A program made the translations under genes and the position numbers. Shown here piece by piece: positions 1 through 6,312 of a DNA stretch of 28,613 bases (positions are counted from its first letter, which is position 1; every line of letters starts with the position of its first letter). Under the pieces are notes generated by a model, which had not been told where the DNA came from, searched no databases, and saw only the letters and a list, made by a program, of their open reading frames with translations. This DNA comes from an uncultured Lachnobacterium sp. (GTDB taxonomy: Bacteria > Bacillota > Clostridia > Lachnospirales > Lachnospiraceae): positions 1-28,613 of the forward strand of contig UQRC01000035.1 of assembly GCA_900543445.1 (NCBI GenBank), read 5' to 3'.

Positions 1-231
1 GGTACAGGACGTACACTGCATCCGGATAACATGGCTGCAGGACCAGCTTCTTATGGTATGACAGATACTATGGGACGTATGCATTCTGATGCACAGTTCG
101 CTGGATCCTCATCTGTACCAGCCCATGTAGAAATGATGGGACTGATCGGAATGGGTAATAACCCAATGGTTGGAGCTACTGTTGCTGTTGCAGTATCCGT
201 AGAGGAAGCTGCTAATGCAGGTAAATTCTAA
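1..231 (+). CDS. 3' end of an unrecognised conserved-looking protein (partial)
   Basis: The reading frame is open from the first base and ends at TAA 229-231, giving about 76 C-terminal residues with the true start outside the window. The fragment is rich in Gly, Ala and Met, with runs such as HPDNMAAGPASYGMTDTMGR and GMGNNPMVGATVAVAVSVEE, which looks like a compact, soluble, conserved enzyme end rather than a membrane or repeat protein. I do not recognise the family and assign no function. A strong intrinsic terminator follows 27 bases after the stop, so this is the last gene of its transcription unit. The base composition is like that of the housekeeping genes downstream and unlike the eroded stretch that follows. 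Confidence 0.75.
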   Translation, partial: GTGRTLHPDNMAAGPASYGMTDTMGRMHSDAQFAGSSSVPAHVEMMGLIGMGNNPMVGATVAVAVSVEEAANAGKF

Positions 232-258
232 AGAAAAACTTTGATATTATAAGGATTG

Positions 259-301
259 CAGGCTTTTGCTCATCACTGAGCAGAAGCCTGTTTTATTTAT
301 T
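259..301 (+). terminator. Rho-independent terminator of the first partial gene
   Basis: A 14-bp stem, CAGGCTTTTGCTCA (259-272) with TGAGCAGAAGCCTG (277-290), has one G-T wobble and a TCAC tetraloop. It is followed by a T-rich tract, TTTTATTTATT. This is a strong canonical terminator. Confidence 0.9.
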
Positions 302-304
302 CAC

Positions 305-566
305 GAATACCTCAATAAAATTGATACATCCAGTCATTTTTTGCTCGGGTTGATCAACGATATTTCAGTTTGTATTTCAGATGAATTCTGGTGTCGAATG
401 CATCAATGTGGATCGATTGCGTTTCTGTCAGATCTTTTTTAATCTGCTTTCCAATGCAGCAAAGTTTACACCGATGGGAGGAACGATTGAGTTTGTATCG
501 GAGCGGATTGAGCCGAACAGGCAGGACGATGAAGAAAATCGATTCGACAAAATACCGATACTGTGA
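305..566 (+). pseudogene. Sensor histidine kinase remnant
   Basis: Two pieces of a histidine kinase lie in different frames. Frame 2 from 305 reads EYLNKIDTSSHFLLGLINDI, which matches the second helix of a HisKA dimerisation domain. From about 381, in frame 3, the text VDRLRFCQIFFNLLSNAAKF followed by TPMGGTIEF is the N-box of the HATPase domain. The 50-60 residues that normally separate these parts, the phospho-accepting histidine region upstream, and everything after the N-box (G1 and G2 boxes, any receiver domain) are missing. The frame closes at TGA 564-566. It sits directly behind the terminator with no start codon or ribosome site of its own. This is an internal deletion plus frameshift in what was probably a hybrid kinase. 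It is not expected to be functional. Confidence 0.75.
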
Positions 567-874
567 TATCCTTAATATGTTTTTTTATATATAAAAACGA
601 AGACTGCGATGCTGAAGCAATAGACAAAGGGTTTTTTAATTATATAAGAGAAGAGGTTTTCATTTTAAACTGCTTAAGAATATTTACGGAGTATGGATTG
701 TATGAAGATGTAGATAAAAACCTGCCGATTTCCACAATATGTGATTATGCTTCGATAGCAGCAGAGACGGTGATCGATGACTATGATTGTGATCAGTATT
801 AATCGGCTTCCGTTTAGTACGCAAGACCAATGCCTGAAAATGAATTTATGGAATATATAACGAAATAAAATGCT
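567..874 (+). other. Eroded stretch with no recognisable gene
   Basis: An open frame of 79 codons runs to 802 (start around 563). Its product is acidic with segments such as FTEYGLYEDVDKNLPISTIC. I recognise no family, and the frame has no ribosome binding site and overlaps the end of the kinase remnant. From 803 to 874 there is only AT-rich sequence. The most likely reading is further decayed remains of the kinase locus or of a neighbour. A short real gene here cannot be excluded. Confidence 0.35.
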
Positions 875-1162
875 ATGAGTGAAAATTATAAATTTTTTCA
901 AAATAATAAATGTGAATATTTCCCGTGCCATAAAGGAATACCGGAAGAGGACTTTAATTGCCTGTTCTGTTATTGTCCGCTTTACACGCTCGGAAAAAAC
1001 TGTGGTGGAAACTGTGAATTCTTAGAAAATGGTGTGAAATCCTGCATGAATTGTGGATTCCCACATCAGCGTAAGAACTATGACAAGATCACAAACCGGT
1101 TTCAGGAAATTGTAACGGTGATGGCTGCTTCAGACAAGGGGGATGGATCTCATGAAGTGTAA
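875..1162 (+). CDS. Cysteine-rich small domain protein (PF04071-like, putative metal-binding)
   Basis: This 95-residue protein matches the pattern I know for the cysteine-rich small domain family. NKCEYFPCHKG is followed by FNCLFCYCPLYTLGKNCGGNC, then KSCMNCGFPHQRKNYDKI. About ten cysteines sit in pairs or CxC/CxxC spacings across residues 13-60, consistent with binding zinc or an Fe-S cluster. Members of this family often lie beside, or are fused to, cobalamin biosynthesis enzymes, but their biochemical role is not known. No good ribosome site precedes ATG 875, so it may rely on a weak site. The 3' end overlaps the next gene by 11 bases, which suggests translational coupling to the MetH-activation-like protein and supports a corrinoid-related role by inference. 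Confidence 0.75.
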   Translation: MSENYKFFQNNKCEYFPCHKGIPEEDFNCLFCYCPLYTLGKNCGGNCEFLENGVKSCMNCGFPHQRKNYDKITNRFQEIVTVMAASDKGDGSHEV

Positions 1163-1814
1163 ATTGAATCCAAGGCTATCCGCTAGTGATTGGAATGAGT
1201 TTTGTGAACGCTTCCATTTTCCGATGACTGATGTGCCGTATATCAAGGCTGTCTATATGGCGATGTTTCCACTGATCGACGCTTATGCGTTTTATTCGCT
1301 GGAACAGAATCTGGAGGAGATTACGCTTCCTCGTTATGCATATGGAATGGTAACTCTTGGTACCGGAATGGATGAGATGGCAGAGTTATACCTGAGTCAC
1401 GAACAGATTCAGGAAGCCTATATCATCGATTGTATAAGTCTGATGCTTTTGTCAAAGGCTTATGAGGAATTTGCACATGTGATAGAGGAGCAAAGTGGCC
1501 TGTATCTTACAGAATTATCTTTTCTGGGAGATCAGTATTCGTTAGAACTATTGCCACAAATCTATGAACGGCTGGCACCGGATGATATTTCCCTCACGGA
1601 GGGGAATATGCTAAAACCGCTTAAGACGGCAACACTTGTTCTTCAGCTTGATGCCCATCAACATACGAACGTAAAACAATTATGTAATACCTGCGCAAAC
1701 TGCAAGAATTATTCCTGTCCTTCAAGAAAGGTACAGGCTTCGCCGATGCCAAAGACGTATGGAAATATGCAGATATTTCACAAAATCATGCGACAGAAAA
1801 GTGATAAAAATTGA
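1152..1814 (+). CDS. Protein resembling the vitamin B12-dependent methionine synthase activation domain, with C-terminal Cys cluster
   Basis: The 220-residue product has the layout of the stand-alone MetH reactivation-domain-like proteins of Clostridia. YAYGMVTLGTGMDEMAELYL followed by an alpha-helical stretch and LTEGNMLKPLKTATLVLQ resembles the conserved core and the closing strand of that domain. The C-terminus carries CNTCANCKNYSCPSRK, four cysteines that could bind a metal or Fe-S cluster and are seen in clostridial relatives. In other systems this domain helps reductively reactivate a corrinoid cofactor using S-adenosylmethionine. Whether this copy acts on MetH or on another corrinoid protein is unknown. 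I place the start at ATG 1152, which lies 9 bases after AAGGGGG (1136-1142). ATG 1143 is in frame but too close. The gene overlaps the upstream cysteine-rich gene by 11 bases. A further ribosome-site-led stub, ATG 1828 to TGA 1851 (seven codons), follows and looks like the start of a lost third gene. Confidence 0.6.
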   Translation: MKCKLNPRLSASDWNEFCERFHFPMTDVPYIKAVYMAMFPLIDAYAFYSLEQNLEEITLPRYAYGMVTLGTGMDEMAELYLSHEQIQEAYIIDCISLMLLSKAYEEFAHVIEEQSGLYLTELSFLGDQYSLELLPQIYERLAPDDISLTEGNMLKPLKTATLVLQLDAHQHTNVKQLCNTCANCKNYSCPSRKVQASPMPKTYGNMQIFHKIMRQKSDKN

Positions 1815-1890
1815 AGGAGAATGACATATGAAACGCAATGCGGAAAATTGAACCTGATAAGCCATTCTATGAGGATGAAAATTAGATAAT

Positions 1891-1922
1891 GTTGCAGGAG
1901 AAAAATATTGTCCTCCTGCAAC
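1891..1922 (-). terminator. Hairpin, possible terminator of the minus-strand peptide gene
   Basis: Perfect 10-bp arms GTTGCAGGAG (1891-1900) and CTCCTGCAAC (1913-1922) enclose a 12-base loop. Read on the minus strand the hairpin is followed by ATTATCTAATTTTC, a moderately T-rich tail, and it lies 33 bases after the stop of the 21-codon frame. Read on the plus strand no T-run follows. It is therefore a better fit as a minus-strand terminator, though not a strong one. Confidence 0.4.
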
Positions 1923-1955
1923 CATAAAGTCTGTGCAACTCAAAGATTTATCCAA

Positions 1956-2021
1956 TTAGCATCCGAAGCAGTTACGGATAAAAGTGAGCAGATCACAATT
2001 ATTAAAAATTTTGAAACACAT
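1956..2021 (-). CDS. Candidate 21-residue cysteine-rich peptide (unrecognised)
   Basis: On the minus strand, ATG (2021-2019) opens a 21-codon frame ending in TAA (1958-1956). The peptide begins MCFKIFNNCD and ends TFIRNCFGC, with Cys at positions 2, 9, 18 and 21 and a hydrophobic middle. It is preceded by a perfect AGGAGG (2035-2030) with 8 bases of spacing. Further upstream there is a plausible promoter, and a hairpin lies 33 bases downstream. The same frame is open further upstream to an ATG at 2141, but the ribosome site clearly favours the short form. I know of no matching family. It could be a secreted or modified signal peptide, a toxic peptide, a leader peptide or a chance frame. The surrounding DNA is otherwise decayed, which makes an intact, well-signalled unit stand out but does not prove expression. 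Confidence 0.35.
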   Translation of the reverse strand: MCFKIFNNCDLLTFIRNCFGC

Positions 2022-2343
2022 CGTAATATCCTCCTGAAAAGTATTTGTATTAGCTAAGTACAGATGGATTGTAACAAGTCTGTAATAATTCTGCAATAGG
2101 AGATGAAATCCAGTAGAACCAAAAATTTCATGATAAAGCATATACCTTGTGATATGATTAAATTAATAGTTTACGTACAACATCAGGTGGTTATCCTTAG
2201 ACAGGAATGGAGAAGGGGATGCATAAGGCTTACACAACAAATTATTGTAAAACAATGCAACTTCAACTATAATATACATAGTAATGGAATTATGATATGG
2301 AAACAATCACAACAGATCAGGATACTTGAATGGGGGACTTAAG
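2022..2343. other. AT-rich stretch without a plus-strand gene
   Basis: Apart from the minus-strand ribosome site and promoter described separately, I see nothing convincing here. Short frames on the plus strand (for example 2103-2342) have no ribosome site and no recognisable protein features. The GGGGG just before 2344 is the ribosome site of the following broken gene. Confidence 0.4.
2068..2096 (-). promoter_or_regulatory. Possible promoter of the 21-codon peptide gene
   Basis: On the minus strand, TTGCAG (2096-2091) and TACAAT (2073-2068) are 17 bases apart. The -10 carries the extended TGn motif (TGTTACAAT). The -35 is only a partial match (TTG conserved). The predicted transcript start is about 40 bases before the ATG. 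Confidence 0.35.
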
Positions 2344-2878
2344 ATGAAGGCTGCAAACACATTTGAAGAATTCGAAAAGTTAAACGGAATCCGTCTGGAC
2401 GACGTGCTTTCTGTATTTGAAGCGGTATCGGATGCTTTTCCGCTTATTGTATCGGCAAACTTGACGAAGAATACTTATACAATGATCAAAGATGAGGGAT
2501 TTCTGGCAACGAATATGCCTGCAACCGGGAAATTTGATGATCTGATTGATCATGGTGTACTTTACATTCATCCGAATTACAGAATGCATTTCTTGCCAAT
2601 TTTTCACGGGAAAATCTAACCAAGAAGCTGTTGCAGGGACAGAACGAGGTTTATGTCAGACTTTATCAGAAAGGAAGAGGCGATAAGTATCAATGGGTTT
2701 CAACTCATGTTATTCGTATACCGGATAAGAATGGTGATCTGTGTGAGATCTGTCTGAATCGTATTCTGTCAGAAGGTAGCGATGAGGGCATAAGATGCAG
2801 TGGGGCGCCACATTGATGATTACTTTATAGTTCTGCAGAATGACAGAACAACTGAACGTATTAGACAAGGAGAAAGAT
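2344..2878 (+). pseudogene. Frameshifted PAS-type signalling gene remnant (probably diguanylate cyclase or kinase sensor)
   Basis: A good start exists: GGGGG seven bases before ATG 2344, with the frame opening MKAANTFEEFEKLNG. The text AFPLIVSANLTKNTYTMIKD, GKFDDLIDHGV and HPNY is a PAS-like sensor domain I associate with clostridial GGDEF and kinase proteins. A one-base loss at about 2580 shifts the frame: the same domain continues in frame 3 as NAFLANFSRENLTKKLLQGQ and then KYQWVSTHVIRIPDKNGDLC. That frame stops at 2816. A third piece in frame 1, DDYFIVLQNDRTTERI, follows at 2815-2862. No GGDEF, HisKA or ATPase domain follows. The gene has at least two frame breaks and a large C-terminal loss. 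The intact dockerin gene begins immediately after it. Confidence 0.75.
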
Positions 2879-2884
2879 GAGCAT

Positions 2885-4108
2885 ATGAGAAACTGTTGGG
2901 AGAGAATGCGTAAAATAATTACATATATATTAGCGGTAAGCATGCTTGCATTCGTTATGATTCCCGACGTGTCTTATGCGGCAGATGTAGAGAAAAAATC
3001 TGCAGTAACAGAGGATAAGATTCTGGAAATGAGCAGCGATTCTACAACACTTAACAAGGGAGATGAGGTATTAGTCAAGTTCTCGATTCATAATACACAG
3101 ACATTCGGATTTTCGGGATTTCTTGAGTATGATACTGATGTGTTCGAAACCTTGGAAGCTGGAGAAATTGTTCCCAGCAGTTATATCCCGAAGGATGAGG
3201 AGAATCAGGGGAGCTGGATTGCTTCATATTCTCCTACAGATAAGAATCTTGAGGTGCGTTGGAGAGGTGCTAAGCCGGTAACACTTCCGGATGAGACTAA
3301 GGGAGTCGTGCTTACCATTAAGCTCGTAGTTAAGAAATCAACAGAGACAACAAAGATTAATCTGAATTATGCAAAAGTGAATAAATCGAATGAGAGTACG
3401 GATTCGGTCAGTTATCCGTCAGGTCTTGAGATTATACTTAAGAATAATAAGACCAAAAAGCTTGCATTGACAACAAAGGATGTGAATGCTACTGGCAATA
3501 ATGTCGCAGTGCCTGTTTCTTGTTCAACAAATGAAGGATTCGTGAGTCTTGATCTTGTTGTGGAATTTGATAAGACGAAGCTTTCTTATCAGTCGGTTTC
3601 CGTGGAGAATGCAATCAAAAATTATGTCTCTGTTGAGTCCTATTCAACAGAGTCTGGCGGTAATAAAGTGATTGTCAAAATAAAGGCGTCGCAGGAAGTC
3701 AAGAATATCGGTAATTTGTTTAATGTTAATTTTACACCAGTGAAAACAAATTATACAACAGGAAATAATTCAACAAATGGAAACAGTGCGGGGACCACAA
3801 CGATTACGGATACGGTGAAGTTGTCTGTTACAAATGTTAAGGATCAAAATGAGAGTGCTTTTGTTACGACGGGAGCTTCTTCCAAAGTTACAGTAAAGCT
3901 TGAGACGCCAATGCTTGGAGATATTAATGGCAATAAGAAAATTGATCTGGTAGATGCTTTATATGTTGTACAGTATTATAACAAGGTACGGTATTTTACG
4001 AATGATCAGAAGACAGCCGCAGATGTAAATCGAAACGGTACTGTTGACCTTGTAGATGCTCTGTTGATCATGCAGTATTACAATGGAGCAATCAAGAACT
4101 TTCCATAG
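2885..4108 (+). CDS. Secreted protein with two cohesin-like domains and a C-terminal type I dockerin
   Basis: The 407-residue product starts with a Sec signal peptide: positive MRNCWERMRK, hydrophobic core IITYILAVSMLAFVMI, and a likely cut after SYA (residue 32). Residues about 45-195 and 200-340 are two beta-rich regions resembling cohesin-type folds. The first contains FSGFLEYDTDVFETLEAGEI and the second FVSLDLVVEFDKTKLSYQSV. Residues 343-407 form a dockerin with two calcium-binding repeats, DINGNKKIDLVDALYVVQYY and DVNRNGTVDLVDALLIMQYY. Cohesins bind dockerins in cellulosomes and related surface complexes, so this protein could both carry and receive partners. No sortase motif, S-layer domain or catalytic domain is visible. 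Start ATG 2885 is chosen because AAGGAGA (2867-2873) precedes it and the signal peptide follows at once. An in-frame ATG at 2840 would add 15 residues from the pseudogene tail. Confidence 0.8.
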   Translation: MRNCWERMRKIITYILAVSMLAFVMIPDVSYAADVEKKSAVTEDKILEMSSDSTTLNKGDEVLVKFSIHNTQTFGFSGFLEYDTDVFETLEAGEIVPSSYIPKDEENQGSWIASYSPTDKNLEVRWRGAKPVTLPDETKGVVLTIKLVVKKSTETTKINLNYAKVNKSNESTDSVSYPSGLEIILKNNKTKKLALTTKDVNATGNNVAVPVSCSTNEGFVSLDLVVEFDKTKLSYQSVSVENAIKNYVSVESYSTESGGNKVIVKIKASQEVKNIGNLFNVNFTPVKTNYTTGNNSTNGNSAGTTTITDTVKLSVTNVKDQNESAFVTTGASSKVTVKLETPMLGDINGNKKIDLVDALYVVQYYNKVRYFTNDQKTAADVNRNGTVDLVDALLIMQYYNGAIKNFP

Positions 4109-4125
4109 CTGGAAGGCATTTTGTA
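4099..4125 (+). terminator. Weak hairpin at the end of the dockerin gene
   Basis: Arms CTTTCCA (4099-4105) and TGGAAGG (4110-4116), with one wobble and a TAGC loop, overlap the stop codon and are followed by CATTTTGTAT. The stem is short and the T-tract interrupted, so termination would be weak. Confidence 0.3.
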
Positions 4126-4188
4126 TCATTGAAAATAATAGATTAGAGTTATTTGTTACATAACCTAAAGTTATAATAAATATACTGC

Positions 4189-4217
4189 TTGACAAAGGTA
4201 GATTATAGTATTATTAT
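4189..4217 (+). promoter_or_regulatory. Promoter of ilvN-ilvC
   Basis: A perfect TTGACA (4189-4194), a 17-base spacer and TATTAT (4212-4217, one mismatch) lie about 35 bases before the ilvN start. There is no room for a T-box or leader attenuator between promoter and gene. Confidence 0.75.
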
Positions 4218-4251
4218 CTAATAAACGCAAAGAAAGTAGAAGGTTTTCAAA

Positions 4252-4752
4252 ATGAGAAGACAAGCATTATCTCTTTTAGTTGAAAACAATCCAGGCGTTA
4301 CAAGCCGCATTTCCGGATTGTTCAGTCGCAGAGGCTACAATATCGACAGTTTTTCGTCCGGCGTGACCGCGGATCCAAAATACACAAGAATTACGATTGT
4401 GGCAAGCGGAGAGGAACAGATCTTGGAACAGATCGAGAAGCAGCTTGAGAAACTGGAAGATGTTTTGGATATCAAAAAATTGGAACCGGGTTCCTCAGTG
4501 ACGAGAGAGTTGATTCTGGTCAAGATCCGTGCAAAGGATACGCAGCGTCAGCCGATTATGAATGTCACTGAGATTTTCCATGGTAAGATTGTGGACGTCA
4601 CGCACGATTCGATGGTAATCGAGTTGGTGGGACATCAGGATAAGCTGGATGCTTTCCTGGATCTGCTTGAGGGATATGAAATCCTGGAACTTGCTAGAAC
4701 CGGCATTACAGGCTTAACACGAGGTTCAGATGATGTTAAGTTTTTTGATTAA
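4252..4752 (+). CDS. ilvN: Acetolactate synthase small (regulatory) subunit
   Basis: The 166-residue protein has the usual length and layout of IlvN/IlvH. An N-terminal ACT domain (LSLLVENNPGVTSRISGLFS, RRGYNIDSF, residues about 3-75) is followed by the conserved C-terminal half (ELILVKIRA, IFHGKIVDVTHDSMVIELVG, residues 85-160). It binds branched-chain amino acids, chiefly valine, and modulates the catalytic large subunit that makes acetolactate. The large-subunit gene ilvB is not beside it. Instead it heads a two-gene unit with ilvC, 44 bases downstream. AGAAGG lies 9 bases before ATG 4252. Confidence 0.95.
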   Translation: MRRQALSLLVENNPGVTSRISGLFSRRGYNIDSFSSGVTADPKYTRITIVASGEEQILEQIEKQLEKLEDVLDIKKLEPGSSVTRELILVKIRAKDTQRQPIMNVTEIFHGKIVDVTHDSMVIELVGHQDKLDAFLDLLEGYEILELARTGITGLTRGSDDVKFFD

Positions 4753-4784
4753 GCTACTTAATTTATTTAAAGTATATATATTAG

Positions 4785-5822
<1,038 letters not shown>

Positions 5823-5835
5823 TCAGATACATATT

Positions 5836-5865
5836 AAGGCTTCGGCGTTTGCCGGAGCCTTCTTT
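5836..5865 (+). terminator. Rho-independent terminator of ilvN-ilvC
   Basis: Arms AAGGCTTCGGC (5836-5846) and GCCGGAGCCTT (5851-5861) form an 11-bp stem with one wobble and a GTTT loop, followed by CTTTACG. The stem is strong and the T-tract short. Confidence 0.8.
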
Positions 5866-5930
5866 ACGCAAATTGTTGGAGATAATGAGATTACTGAAGT
5901 TGAAATTGAAGTCAAAATTCTTTAAATGAG

Positions 5931-5958
5931 TTGACAAAAACGGGAACTATGATAGAAT
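5931..5958 (+). promoter_or_regulatory. Promoter of the leuS leader
   Basis: A perfect TTGACA (5931-5936), a 16-base spacer and TAGAAT (5953-5958) with the TGA extended -10 lie just upstream of the T-box RNA. Confidence 0.75.
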
Positions 5959-5965
5959 GTATCTG

Positions 5966-6226
5966 TTATTTGAATCAATTTATGAAGAGAATGCTTTGAA
6001 GAGGAATAGTAGGATTCATAAGACTTTGCAGAGAACTGCCGGATGGTGCGAGACAGTAGGATTTGAATTTGAACTCACCTTGGAGCAGCCGGGCTGAAGA
6101 GTAATTGCGTAGGTTCGGACGGTTAATCATCGATATTTGATTATGAGTGCGCATTTATGAAATGCGAAGCAGAGTGGTATCACGGAGTTATGACTTCGTC
6201 TCTATGTATAGAGACGAAGTTTTTTT
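5966..6226 (+). promoter_or_regulatory. T-box leader, leucine-specific, ahead of leuS
   Basis: The RNA senses uncharged tRNA-Leu and controls transcription into leuS. Visible elements in order are the stem I base with AGAGGAATAGTAGGATT near 6000, the distal stem I text GCCGGATGGTGCGAG, the specifier loop GAACTCACC with the leucine codon CTC at 6074-6076, and a small stem CGCATTT/AAATGCG. The T-box core AGAGTGGTATCACGG follows (6171-6185), a variant of the usual AGGGTGGTACCGCG. A terminator closes the leader. When tRNA-Leu is uncharged its acceptor end pairs in the core and favours the antiterminator, so leuS is expressed on leucine limitation. Boundaries are approximate. Confidence 0.9.
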
Positions 6227-6227
6227 A
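6193..6227 (+). terminator. T-box terminator of the leuS leader
   Basis: A perfect 12-bp stem (6193-6204 with 6209-6220, arms beginning ACTTCGTCTC and ending GAGACGAAGT) with a TGTA loop is followed by seven Ts counting the last stem base. It is the off state of the T-box switch. Confidence 0.9.
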
Positions 6228-6312
6228 CTGTATGAGGAAAATTGTTTTGGATTTTTAAATGCAGTTGCTGCGTTTGGGTCCCATAATGCTTTGAGTATAG
6301 AAGGAGGATATT

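Noticed and set aside
1828..1851. Seven-codon frame after a good GAAGGAG site as a real peptide gene
   Set aside because: It is too short to argue for, with no downstream signals. More likely the surviving start of a lost gene, noted under the preceding gene.
2103..2342. Plus-strand 79-codon frame before the PAS remnant
   Set aside because: No ribosome site and no domain-like text. It overlaps the minus-strand promoter region and looks like chance.
4141..4180. GTTATTTGTTACATAAC as a Rex or regulator site ahead of ilvN
   Set aside because: The arms are only five bases and do not match a Rex or other known operator. It lies upstream of a complete promoter without clear meaning.
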